64,000 bases of DNA from Waterburya agarophytonicola KI4 (GTDB taxonomy: Bacteria > Cyanobacteriota > Cyanobacteriia > Cyanobacteriales > Xenococcaceae): positions 62,001 through 126,000 of the forward strand of contig NZ_JADWDC010000005.1 of NCBI RefSeq assembly GCF_020640915.1, read 5' to 3'. A program made the position numbers and the translations under genes. The notes beneath the pieces were generated by a model that was given only the letters and a program-made list of their open reading frames with translations, searched no databases and was not told the DNA's origin. Shown here piece after piece: positions 1 to 9,200 of this stretch (positions are counted from its first letter, which is position 1; every line of letters starts with the position of its first letter).

Positions 1-551
1 AAATTTCTGCGGGGGGAGTTCTGATTAATTGTGCGGGAGGATTAAATCATCGCCCTGGAGATCTTAATCCTGTATTAGGTTTAGTGATGGGTGGATTTGC
101 TAAGTTAATAAACTCCCCGATAACGGGTAAATTTATTTTTAATAATATTCGCCGTAAAAGCCAAATTCGTCGCACGTTATATCAAGTTTATCGCGATCGC
201 AATGCCGTAACAGATGAACTAGTGGAAATGCTGTATCAACCATCTTGTGATGATGGAGCGCAAAAAGTCTTTGCTTCAGTTTTAACCGCCCCCCCAGGAA
301 ACTCCCCCGATCGACTGCTGGTGAATTTACAACGTCCTTTATTAATTTTATGGGGAGAAAAAGATCCTTGGACACCTGTGACAGGAGCAAAAGTATATCA
401 AGATCTAGCAATACAGAATCCTGATGTTCAATTTCAGATTATCGAAAATGCTGGTCACTGCCCCCACGACGAAAATCCCGAGGTAGTTAATTCTAAGATT
501 ATAGACTGGCTTCCCAAGGTTGAGGCAAACTTAGAAAGGGGACTTTTCTAG
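1..551 (+). CDS. alpha/beta fold hydrolase, C-terminal part (gene open at left edge)
   Basis: The frame is open from base 3 to the stop at 549-551, giving 182 residues with no start in view, so the gene begins before the window. The visible part is the C-terminal half of an alpha/beta hydrolase. The segment VLINCAGGLNHRP follows what would be the nucleophile-elbow strand. Later come GEKDPWTP, which fits the acidic member of the triad, and AGHCPHDENP, which carries the expected catalytic histidine. The spacing matches cyanobacterial proteins annotated as alpha/beta hydrolases. The substrate cannot be told. An internal GTG-ATG at 84-89 is inside the fold and is not a plausible start. A run of seven C at 289-295 encodes Ala-Pro-Pro and leaves the frame intact. 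The family call is secure; the specific function is unknown. Confidence 0.85.
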   Translation, partial: ISAGGVLINCAGGLNHRPGDLNPVLGLVMGGFAKLINSPITGKFIFNNIRRKSQIRRTLYQVYRDRNAVTDELVEMLYQPSCDDGAQKVFASVLTAPPGNSPDRLLVNLQRPLLILWGEKDPWTPVTGAKVYQDLAIQNPDVQFQIIENAGHCPHDENPEVVNSKIIDWLPKVEANLERGLF

Positions 552-600
552 ACTCCGATCGGAAAGATTAACCTTGTGAATATATTACACAACAAGATAG

Positions 601-771
601 ATGATATTTTTGGCAGTTATTTTAGTTTTGCTTTTATTTGGCAATTGGTTGATTAATGTTGTCTTAATATTTATCCCCGTTAGTTTTTTTATTCGTCTGA
701 CTCATCTTGGTTGGTGGGGATTAGCTTTATTAACGGTTTTGTTTCTGGCTTGGTGTATGGCGGAAGATTGA
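601..771 (+). CDS. small two-helix membrane protein, 56 aa
   Basis: An ATG at 601 opens a 56-codon frame ending in TGA at 769-771. The peptide is almost entirely hydrophobic. One segment covers about residues 2-30 and a second about residues 38-52. They are joined by the short polar stretch IRLTHLGWWG, and the tail is CMAED. This is the pattern of a small inner-membrane protein rather than a chance frame. It ends seven bases before the stop of ureC, so the two genes converge. It lies 49 bases after the hydrolase gene on the same strand and could be co-transcribed with it. No convincing ribosome binding site was seen (AAGATAG precedes the ATG closely). The function is unknown. Confidence 0.6.
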   Translation: MIFLAVILVLLLFGNWLINVVLIFIPVSFFIRLTHLGWWGLALLTVLFLAWCMAED

Positions 772-778
772 GCCAACA

Positions 779-2503
779 TCAAAATAAAAAATACCGCTGT
801 GCCATGGGTAAAACTCGTGCAGGTTCGCAGGTTAATAATTCACCATCGGCTTTTACTTCGTAAGTTTCAGGATTAACTTCAATATTGAGTAAAGCATCGT
901 TTAACTTCATGTCTGTCTTACTCAACTTACGAGTATTACTAACCGCAGCCACCATTTTGCTTAAACCAATTTGTTCGGGGATACCTCCATCGATGGCAGC
1001 TTGGGAAAGGAAAGAGATAGATGTTGCTGCAACTGCACCACCGAAACTACCAAACATGGGACGCATATATACAGGTTGAGGAGTGGGAATACTAGCATTA
1101 GGATCTCCCATTTGAGCATAAGCGATCGCACCACCTTTAATTACGATCTCTGGTTTAACGCCAAACATGGCGGGTTTCCACAGACAAATATCCGCTAATT
1201 TACCTTCTTCAATCGAACCAACGCGATCGCTTATTCCATGGGTAATGGCTGGGTTAATTGTGTATTTGGCAATGTAGCGTTTGGCACGGAAGTTATCAGA
1301 CCTCTCCCCCGCCCCCTCTCCTGTAGGATAGGGGAGATTGCCTCGCTGAACTTTCATTTTATGTGCCGTTTGCCAAGTACGAATGATGGTTTCTCCTACT
1401 CTCCCCATTGCCTGAGAATCAGAAGCAATCATACTAAATGCCCCAAGATCGTGCAGAATATCCTCTGCTGCTATAGTTTCTTGACGAATGCGGGATTCGG
1501 CAAAGGCTACATCTTCAGGAATACTTTTATCTAGGTGATGACACACCATCAACATATCCAAATGTTCTTCTAAAGTATTGACGGTGAAAGGACGAGTAGG
1601 GTTAGTAGAAGAAGGTAAAACATTACTTTGGGCGCAAACTTTAATAATATCGGGGGCGTGTCCGCCACCAGCACCTTCAGTATGATAGGTATGAATTACC
1701 CTGTCTTTAAAAGCTGCGATCGTATTCTCTACAAATCCAGCTTCGTTGAGGGTATCGGTATGAATTGCTACTTGCACATCGTATTCATCTGCCACATTCA
1801 AACAAGTATCGATCGCTTTGGGAGTTGTACCCCAATCTTCGTGGAGTTTTAGCCCCATTGCTCCTGCCTGCACCTGTTCGACTAGCCCTTCAGGTTTGGC
1901 ACTGTTTCCCTTGCCCAAAAAGCCCAAATTCATGGGAAAAGCATCCCCCGCCTGTAGCATTCGCCAGATATTCCACGCCCCAGGAGTACAGGTTGTCGCG
2001 TTTGTACCTGTTGCAGGGCCAGTACCACCCCCGATCATAGTAGTAATACCCGATGCGATCGCCGTTTCTATCTGTTGGGGACAAATAAAGTGAATGTGGC
2101 TATCAATTCCCCCCGCTGTCACTATATGCCCTTCCCCTGCGACAATTTCCGTGGCGGCACCAATGATAATATCGACGTTATCCTGTATCTGAGGATTCCC
2201 CGCCTTACCAATTTTACAAATATTGCCGTCTTTTATCCCAATATCTGCCTTGACAATACCCCACCAGTCAAGAATTAAAGCATTGGTAATGACTAAATCT
2301 ACCGCCCCATCCTTGCGGGAAATAGCAGATTGTCCCATCCCATCGCGAATTACTTTACCACCACCAAATTTAACCTCATCGCCGTAGGTAGTGTAGTCTC
2401 GTTCAACTTCAATAAATAATTCTGTATCTGCTAGTCTAACGCGATCGCCCGTCGTTGCACCATAAGTATCTGCATATGCCCGTCGATCCATTTGATAGCT
2501 CAT
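779..2503 (-). CDS. ureC: urease subunit alpha UreC
   Basis: Catalytic subunit of the nickel enzyme that splits urea to ammonia and carbamate in the cytoplasm. The protein has 574 residues against about 570 for the family. The nickel ligands are visible: H136 and H138 in SHIHF, K219 (the lysine that is carbamylated) in [10 protein letters not shown]248 in AIHTD, H274 in HTYHTEG and D362 in ASDSQAMG. The catalytic histidine H322 is in VCHHLDKS. The gene starts with [15 protein letters not shown], the normal N-terminus. No ureA, ureB or accessory ure gene is present in the window, so ureC is not in a visible urease operon. Residues about 389-401 ([13 protein letters not shown]) are a low-complexity insert encoded by a palindromic repeat, in a loop that is variable in the family. 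The active site is otherwise intact, so the gene is probably functional. Confidence 0.95.
   Translation of the reverse strand: MSYQMDRRAYADTYGATTGDRVRLADTELFIEVERDYTTYGDEVKFGGGKVIRDGMGQSAISRKDGAVDLVITNALILDWWGIVKADIGIKDGNICKIGKAGNPQIQDNVDIIIGAATEIVAGEGHIVTAGGIDSHIHFICPQQIETAIASGITTMIGGGTGPATGTNATTCTPGAWNIWRMLQAGDAFPMNLGFLGKGNSAKPEGLVEQVQAGAMGLKLHEDWGTTPKAIDTCLNVADEYDVQVAIHTDTLNEAGFVENTIAAFKDRVIHTYHTEGAGGGHAPDIIKVCAQSNVLPSSTNPTRPFTVNTLEEHLDMLMVCHHLDKSIPEDVAFAESRIRQETIAAEDILHDLGAFSMIASDSQAMGRVGETIIRTWQTAHKMKVQRGNLPYPTGEGAGERSDNFRAKRYIAKYTINPAITHGISDRVGSIEEGKLADICLWKPAMFGVKPEIVIKGGAIAYAQMGDPNASIPTPQPVYMRPMFGSFGGAVAATSISFLSQAAIDGGIPEQIGLSKMVAAVSNTRKLSKTDMKLNDALLNIEVNPETYEVKADGELLTCEPARVLPMAQRYFLF
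1300..1337. repeat. small palindromic repeat inserted in ureC
   Basis: A GC-rich segment reads CCTCTCCCCCGCCCCCTCTC and then CTGTAGGATAGGGGAG. The arms CCCCTCTCCT and AGGATAGGGG fold back on each other around GT. It resembles the short interspersed palindromes common between genes in many cyanobacteria (type CCCCTCTCC...GGAGAGGGG). Here it lies inside ureC, keeps the frame, and encodes about a dozen Gly/Pro/Glu-rich residues. Confidence 0.65.
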
Positions 2504-2523
2504 GTTTATAATCTTTTTTATAA

Positions 2524-2557
2524 ATTAATGATAGAACAGGATTAATGATAGAACAGG
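2524..2557. repeat. perfect 17-bp tandem duplication upstream of ureC
   Basis: ATTAATGATAGAACAGG is repeated exactly twice, at 2524-2540 and 2541-2557, with no spacer. It lies 21-54 bases upstream of the ureC start, in the expected leader or promoter region of that gene, between ureC and the channel gene. Confidence 0.85.
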
Positions 2558-2611
2558 AAATCTCAATAACACAACAGAATATATTAACGACCTAAGATGG
2601 AAGGCGATCGG

Positions 2612-3595
2612 TTACCTATCTTGTTTTGCCCGAATATAAAGAAACATCGCCCAAGAATCAATTGCTTCTGGATTAGTTTCCGTATCTGCTAATTCTTGTC
2701 TAGCAATTTCTAGACAGTATCTTAGCAGTTTCGCATCAGCTTGTACCTGTTGATATTGCTTGGTTATTTCCAGTTTTTTTAAAGACAAGTGACTATGTTT
2801 AGTCTCCATTGTCTCAATTATGGGATCTTCTTCAGGATTAATACCATATTTTACTTCTTCGGCAAAACCAGAAGCCACAATACCTGCGGGGAGAACAAAT
2901 ACGCCAATACCAAAAAAAGCCAGACTCGCTCCTAATAGTTTACCAATAACTGTCACGGGATAAATATCGCCATATCCTACGGTAGTTAGAGTTACCGCTC
3001 CCCACCACATAGCAGCAGGAATACTCGAAAAAGCTTCTGGTTGGGCATCGTGTTCGGCAAAAAACATCAAACTAGAAGCAATAATTAGTAAGAAAAAAAT
3101 AGTAGAAAAAGTAATGAGGAGTTCTTCTTGTTTGCGAATAACTACTTGCGCTAAAGAGCGTAAGGCTTTGGAATGTCTGCCAATCTTTAAAATCCTGGCT
3201 AATCTTAGCAACCGAAGAGTTTTTAAAAAAGCTAAGTTATGAAATACCAAAATTAGATAAAAGGGAAAGGTAGAAATAAAATCTATAATTGCCATCGGCG
3301 TGACAGCGTAATGGAGTCTACCCCAGAAGGGATGGCGAAAGCGACGTTCAAAAGTACACAACCACAAACGCAATCCATATTCTAAAGAAAAGATGATAGT
3401 CGAAAAAATTGCTACAGTTTTGAAAAACCAATAATATTGTTGATTGAGTTGAAATGAAGTTTCGAGAATAAACGAACTAATATCTAAAACAATTAAGATA
3501 AAGAGTAGAATTTGGTCTAGTTTGCCAAGCCAGCTACTATATCTAGTATCTTCTAAAACATGGTAAAGTTTGCGTTGAAAAGCCCTTCTCTTCAT
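2612..3595 (-). CDS. voltage-gated potassium channel (Ion_trans family)
   Basis: A 327-residue six-helix K+ channel subunit of the inner membrane, expected to work as a tetramer. Hydrophobic segments run from about residue 25 to 240. The S4-like voltage sensor is visible as LRLLRLARILKIGRHSK, with basic residues at every third position. The pore helix and selectivity filter follow as TTVGYGD near residue 205, and then S6. The C-terminal 80 residues are polar and helical (possibly a coiled coil) and lack a recognisable cNMP or RCK domain. GGGAGAG lies about 12 bases before the ATG and supports this start. The gene stands alone: ureC is downstream on the same strand and a sugar-binding protein gene diverges upstream. 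The family call is secure; physiological role and gating are not visible. Confidence 0.92.
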   Translation of the reverse strand: MKRRAFQRKLYHVLEDTRYSSWLGKLDQILLFILIVLDISSFILETSFQLNQQYYWFFKTVAIFSTIIFSLEYGLRLWLCTFERRFRHPFWGRLHYAVTPMAIIDFISTFPFYLILVFHNLAFLKTLRLLRLARILKIGRHSKALRSLAQVVIRKQEELLITFSTIFFLLIIASSLMFFAEHDAQPEAFSSIPAAMWWGAVTLTTVGYGDIYPVTVIGKLLGASLAFFGIGVFVLPAGIVASGFAEEVKYGINPEEDPIIETMETKHSHLSLKKLEITKQYQQVQADAKLLRYCLEIARQELADTETNPEAIDSWAMFLYIRAKQDR

Positions 3596-3652
3596 CTGTT
3601 ATTGTTACTCTCCCATTCTGTAATTTGATATTAATCTAGAATTTCGATCTTA

Positions 3653-4936
3653 ATGATTTTTACTCGTAACTTATATAAAGCGATCGCTTTGCTACTATTG
3701 TGTTTATTTCTGGCAACTGGTTGTAGCAATAGCGATCGACTAGAGCAACAGGGAGTTACCAAGATAACTTTTTGGCATGGTATTAACCCCCCAGAAAATC
3801 GCGATATCTTCCAAGAATTGGTAGCAAAGTTCAATCAAGATAATCCCCGCATTGAAGTTGAAGCTTTGTATGTGGGTCAACCCGACGCTCAATTACCCAA
3901 AATATTAGCAGCAACCGTTAGCGGACAGCCTCCCGATATTCTTTGGTATGTCGCTCAAATTACAGGGAAATTAAATCAATTGGGTGCGTTGTTTCCCTTA
4001 GAAAATTGGTTGGACAATTCTGCGATAAAATCCGAAATCGATCCAGCAATGTTTGACTCGATGGAGTTGGACGGACACATACTATCAATTCCTTTTGCGA
4101 CTAACAATGCAGCGGTATTTTATCGTCCTAGTTTGTTTGCCCAAGCGGGTATTGAAGATATCCCCAAAAACTGGGATGAATTAAAGGCTACCGCGCAAAA
4201 ATTAACTCAGGATACTAACAACGATCGGCGCGTAGATCGACACGGTATTTTCTTGTCTCTAGGTAAAGGAGAATGGACGGTATTTACTTGGCTGCCTTTT
4301 ATCTATAGCGCGGGAGGAGATTTATTAAAAAATGGCAAACCTAATTTAGTCAACGATGGGGCGATCGCAGCCTTACAATTAGGAGCGGATTTGGTGCAGG
4401 ATGGGGTTGCTATTTTATCTCCCCCCGAAAGGGGTTACGAAATCGATCGCTTTATTGAAGGTAAAGCTGCCATGCAAATTACTGGTCCTTGGACTCTAGC
4501 ACAATTGAAATCAACTAATATAGATTATGGTGTCTTTCCCATACCTGTCGACAAGCAACCTGCTGCGGTAATAGGCGGGGAGAATTTATTTGTGTTCAAA
4601 ACCACCCCCGAAAGACAACAGGCTAGCCTTAAGTTTTTGGAATATATCTTGAGTGAAGAATTTCAAACCAGTTGGGCATTAGCTACGGGTTATTTACCTG
4701 TTAATCTCAAGTCTCAACAAAGCCCAGGGTATCAAGAATTTGTCGCCGAAAATCCTGTAATTAATGTTTTTCTCGAACAGATGCAGTGGGCAAAATCTCG
4801 TCCGATAATTCCTCAATATACTAGGGTGTCAGAAAACTTGGGTAGAGCAATCGAAGCTAGTTTGCTGGGCAAACAAACCCCCTCTGAGGCTTTAAAGCGA
4901 TCGCAACAACGTTTGGAGTTAGTTTTTGGTAATTAA
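3653..4936 (+). CDS. ABC transporter extracellular solute-binding lipoprotein (family 1)
   Basis: A 427-residue periplasmic binding protein of the sugar-type family 1. The N-terminus has a lipoprotein signal peptide with lipobox LATGC, making C24 the lipidated residue. The mature part starts with KITFWHGINPPENRD and carries the family pattern FNQDNPRIEVEALYVGQ, then GQPPDILWY, later RPSLFAQAGI and PKNWDEL, and GKAAMQITGPW. It would capture a sugar or polyol and hand it to a permease, but no permease or ATPase gene is adjacent, so its partners must be elsewhere. The gene diverges from the potassium-channel gene with a 57-base gap and converges on the HAD phosphatase gene, sharing four bases (TTAA) at the stops. 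The exact substrate cannot be told. Confidence 0.92.
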   Translation: MIFTRNLYKAIALLLLCLFLATGCSNSDRLEQQGVTKITFWHGINPPENRDIFQELVAKFNQDNPRIEVEALYVGQPDAQLPKILAATVSGQPPDILWYVAQITGKLNQLGALFPLENWLDNSAIKSEIDPAMFDSMELDGHILSIPFATNNAAVFYRPSLFAQAGIEDIPKNWDELKATAQKLTQDTNNDRRVDRHGIFLSLGKGEWTVFTWLPFIYSAGGDLLKNGKPNLVNDGAIAALQLGADLVQDGVAILSPPERGYEIDRFIEGKAAMQITGPWTLAQLKSTNIDYGVFPIPVDKQPAAVIGGENLFVFKTTPERQQASLKFLEYILSEEFQTSWALATGYLPVNLKSQQSPGYQEFVAENPVINVFLEQMQWAKSRPIIPQYTRVSENLGRAIEASLLGKQTPSEALKRSQQRLELVFGN

Positions 4937-5682
4937 CTCTCAAAAAATGTTTTTAAATTAGAAATATTTACATAATCTGCTGTGAAATCTCCTTGAATAA
5001 CTTGGCAGGGTTGATCTATTTCTCCCAGGTCCCTTACAACTAAATCCGCTTGACTGAAATCTTGTTGTTTTGTGTAATTATTAACTGTAACTATGGTTTT
5101 TAATCCTGCTTTTTTAGCGGCAATTAATCCATTATCAGAATCTTCAAACACCAGAAAATTTTGAGGTAGAATTTTGATCTTATTCAAAACATATTTATAA
5201 ATATCTGGGGCGGGTTTTTTAGCTGCTACAATATCTCCTGCTGCAATCACCTCAAACCAATCTAGATCTAAATATTTTTCTAACAAAGCAATTACATTAG
5301 GCAAAGAAGTTGTAGTTGCGATCGCTAAAATTATATTTGCTTGTCTGGCTTCTTCGATTAATCTTATTGTCCCCCTTCGCATAGTAATTGCACCATTGTG
5401 AAGCAATTCTAAATAGTATTTAGTTTTAAGCTGATGAATATAGGCTGCAAATTGGTTTATATCTTGAGGGTCGACAAATCCAGGTTTATATTGACGCAAA
5501 AAATATTTGACACGCTCTTTTCCTCCTGCAACTTTTAACAACTCTCCATATAATTCTACAGACCAATTCCAATCTAATTCTGCTTCTTCAAAAGCAGTAT
5601 TAAAAGCTACTCGATGTCCGTCTCTTTCTGTATTAGCCAAAGTCCCATCAACATCAAATATTAAACCTTGTAACTGATTCAT
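4933..5682 (-). CDS. HAD superfamily hydrolase (CbbY / phosphoglycolate phosphatase-like)
   Basis: A 249-residue haloacid-dehalogenase phosphatase. Motif I is FDVDGTLANTE near the N-terminus, with the two aspartates used for phosphoryl transfer. A helical cap domain (about residues 20-90) follows. Motif II is IATTTS, motif III is the lysine in AAKKPAPDIY, and motif IV is VFEDSDNGLIAA. The cap and the DGTLANTE signature place it with CbbY/Gph-like sugar-phosphate phosphatases. The natural substrate is not visible; xylulose-1,5-bisphosphate or another sugar phosphate is possible by analogy with CbbY. It starts 39 bases after the stop of the YraN gene on the same strand and converges with the solute-binding protein gene. 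Confidence 0.9.
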   Translation of the reverse strand: MNQLQGLIFDVDGTLANTERDGHRVAFNTAFEEAELDWNWSVELYGELLKVAGGKERVKYFLRQYKPGFVDPQDINQFAAYIHQLKTKYYLELLHNGAITMRRGTIRLIEEARQANIILAIATTTSLPNVIALLEKYLDLDWFEVIAAGDIVAAKKPAPDIYKYVLNKIKILPQNFLVFEDSDNGLIAAKKAGLKTIVTVNNYTKQQDFSQADLVVRDLGEIDQPCQVIQGDFTADYVNISNLKTFFES

Positions 5683-5721
5683 CTTGTATTTATCAAAGTT
5701 TCTGAAAATAAAAAGATATAC

Positions 5722-6189
5722 CTATAATTCAAAAGCCGACTGTAAATATTTTTTAATAGTCAACTGGTATTGCTCAATAATTATAGGCTGACCTATAGCA
5801 AGTCGAGTAATGTTTTGTAGATCTATTTCTGCGTCTATGTTCTTGCTGATTGGCATCAACTTTGTATAACCAACCAAAGCCAAGTCAAAACGACAAGGAA
5901 GTTCTCCTAAGAGAGGATATTTAGCCAAAAATAAAGATGCAGTTTTAATCATCTTCCCTTGCTTGATAGCATCAACAGCCAATAAACCACCTTCATCCCA
6001 ATTATTCTTGCTGCGGGTTTTTACTTCCACAAAAGCGATCGCTTGATTGTCTCTATCTTGGGCAATAATATCTATTTCACCCCAACGGCAACGCCAATTT
6101 TGCTGCAATAGATCATAATCTTGCAACTCTAACCATCTACTAGTTAGTTCCTCGCCTAATACGCCGATATCTTTCATCCTGATTATCAT
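5722..6189 (-). CDS. YraN family protein (UPF0102), predicted nuclease fold
   Basis: A 155-residue protein with the full YraN signature: LGEELTSRWLELQDYDLL, then NWRCRWGEIDIIAQD and AFVEVKTRS. The E-x-D and E-V-K residues match a restriction-endonuclease-like (PD-D/EXK) core, so a role in DNA processing has been proposed for the family, but no activity is established. In many bacteria it sits near ribonuclease HII; here it is followed by the HAD phosphatase gene on the same strand. The alternative start at the second methionine (residue 5, MKDIG) is equally plausible. The C-terminal about 45 residues are less conserved. Confidence 0.88.
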   Translation of the reverse strand: MIIRMKDIGVLGEELTSRWLELQDYDLLQQNWRCRWGEIDIIAQDRDNQAIAFVEVKTRSKNNWDEGGLLAVDAIKQGKMIKTASLFLAKYPLLGELPCRFDLALVGYTKLMPISKNIDAEIDLQNITRLAIGQPIIIEQYQLTIKKYLQSAFEL

Positions 6190-6281
6190 TATTATAGATT
6201 TTCTACTTGCGATCGCGTAAACGTATTAATTCATTCATTACCACTCCAAGAATCGCGATCGCCAAATATCAAATAAATTGT

Positions 6282-9200
6282 TTACCAAGGACTACCAATA
6301 ATAGTAAATGGAGCCCAGAAATAAGGATGAGACCAATCTGCATTTTCGTTGTTTTCGTTCTGGAGTTTTTCTGGTAAAGGTATAGTACCCCAAGTAGTTG
6401 TTATTTCATCCTCACCACTTTTAACTTGTTGTTCGATGACTGCTTGTTGAGCTTTTCGTAAAGCTTCGGCTTTTGTAGGAGCAGTTTTTAGCTGATGATA
6501 AAATTCACTCATCAGACCAGAAGTACTAGTGTCTCCCACATACCAAAGGCTACCAATGGCAGTTTTTACCCCCGCTTTGACAGCCAAACCGCCAAAACCG
6601 AGTTCTGCTTCATTATCGCCAAATGCAGAGCGACAGGCAGAGATAACCATGAGATCTACGACAGGATCGTTAAGTTTTAGTTCTTTCAACTCATCAAGAG
6701 TAAGCTTGCGATTGTAGAGTTGAATGTAAATATCTTCGATGTCTTTGGGGTTGAAGTCTGCATGGGTAGAAAGGTGAACGATCGCGGGGCGGCGATCGCC
6801 TAAATTTTCCTTGAGGTTATCAAAGGTAAAGTTCTCATTCATAATCGATTTACCTCCTCTGAGTTTTTTAATTGTGGATAATTCAATTTCTACGGCAGGG
6901 AGTGCAGATTGATTTTCGTCACTCTCAAAATCCGAAGCTCCAAAAGCCAAGACAGCAGAGTCTTGAATATTTCTATAGGTGGTGTTCATTAGGTTAAGAC
7001 TCGGAGCAAAACCAACATTAAAGCTTTTTTGGGCTAAGAATAAATCAGTTTTAGCATCGTATAGTGCTGCGATGGGGAGCGATCGCAATTTGGGAGGCAT
7101 AATAAATAATAAGTTATCTATTTCCCGTTCTTCTAATTGGTTTTCGATTGTACCGATCAACCACTCATACATTTGTTTGGCAGGAGCTTTATAATATCTG
7201 CCAGTAGGGCGAGAAACTTGTCGGTAGAGCTTTTCGGCTACTTTTTCGACTTCCTCGCGGGTAACATCTACAGGGACGTAAATTGGCTCACCTTCGCTAG
7301 TAATGACCAAAAGTTCCAAGCGATCGCTCGGCTGAGGTGCAATGCACAATGAAGGTGCAGTATCGACTTGTTTGATACCCAATGAAGCTTGATATTCAGC
7401 AGTACGACAGCTTTCGGAATTGAGAAAAGAATCTTCGGCAGTTTCGTTAGCGTTGAGTTTTGCAGGAGAAAAATTGACATAGGCTAAAGCAGGTTTTTGC
7501 GCTGCTTCTTCGGCAATTTTCATCAAAGTTTTTTGCGCTTCGGGAATGGAAGAAATATTGAGAGTAGGGTTAAAACTAGAGCTAACTGCTACTTGTTGTT
7601 CGGGTGGATGAGATAAGAATTCCCCTGGATCGTCTTCTGTTGGAAGGATTCTGACTCCATCGACAGAGATGATGCTGATATTGCTTCGTATTTCGGTGAA
7701 TAAAAATGAGTCGCCAATCGAGAAGGGGAAGCTGTTGCTATAAATATTCCCTTCAGTACCATTAACTTCAGCATTACCAATAGTGAATGGGGTTTCGCCA
7801 TCTCCCCCATGACGGATAATAATATCACCACTGCTACCATCAGGACTCAATGTCGATATACTGACGTTAGGGTTAGGAGAAGTGCTTTCTGTTTCTTCTG
7901 CTTCATTCTCTTCTTCAAAAGATAGAGTGGATATCAGGGAAATAAATTGTTCGGTGGCGCGGAAAAATCTTTGAGTTGTGACGTTAATATCTCCACCATC
8001 TCCTTCGTTACTTTCCGCATTAATAGTGCTGGCAACAATATCTCGATTATCCGTACTGGTAGTTAAGCTAATTGCACCACTATTGTTAATCGAAAAAGAA
8101 CTAATCCCAGATAAAATAGTATCTGTCAAATTGAAGTCTGCGTTATTTCTAATTTCTTGTGGTAAATCAAAAAGCAGTCTTTCGGCTATATTTGATGGTT
8201 CTAATGTCAGATCGGTTCCTTCTGGATTAATGTCAGGGGAATTATTAGCAATGGTAACAACTCCATCGATATATGCTTGATTGACACCTTTACTTGTATC
8301 GATATTCCCTCTCGTACTTTGAAGAAAAACATTTCCTCCTTGGAAAGATTCGCTGTCAACTTCGCTGTCAATTTCGCCAAAAGAACCAGAATAAATATAT
8401 CCCGTGGTAATATCCTGCGCTGCTTTCAAGGTGATATCGCCACCTTTTTCTCTACCACCAGATACGAAAATTCCCAGATCTAAAGTTTCAGCCAGTCCGT
8501 CATCATCGCTATCTATAATAATTTCTTGGGTAGCATCAATTCCGCCTTCAACAGATGTAATTTGAATATTTCCACCATCGCTTTCACTCGAACCTGAAGC
8601 AACACCAATAATCCGAATATTATTTTTGGCATATAGGGTAACATCGCCACCATCGCCATTAGCAGTATAGGAATAGATACCCAGAGGAGACGAAACATCG
8701 ATCGCGCCATTGGTACTGATAATGGCAATATCTCCCCCTTCCCCTTCTTCTGAAGAAGAGTCAATGGAATTGAGATTAAGATTGTTTTCGGCTACTGCGG
8801 TAATATTATTACCTTCAGTTTCAACAACTCCCTCAAAAGTAATTTCTCCCGCACCTATGGCTTCATTTTCGGGGATCTCTAGATCGAAGTCGTTGGGTAG
8901 ATCTTCTACTCCTTCCGCATTAGTAACGCTGTTATCTGCAAGATTAATAATCGTTCCCGCACCATTTTCAGTTACGGCAATTCTAGTAGGATTGCCATTC
9001 AAGGGACTAAAATCACCAGAAGCACTAAACCAGCCTTCGCTAAAACCAATTCCGTTAGCAGTAGTGACAGTAGTGACGGAAAAGTCGGCAGGAACATTTA
9101 AACTAGCCTGTTCGCCAAAGATAACCCCCGCAGGATTAATTAGGAACAGATTGAGATTACCATCACCTGTAATTTGGATTGCGCCATTAATCTCGGAAGC

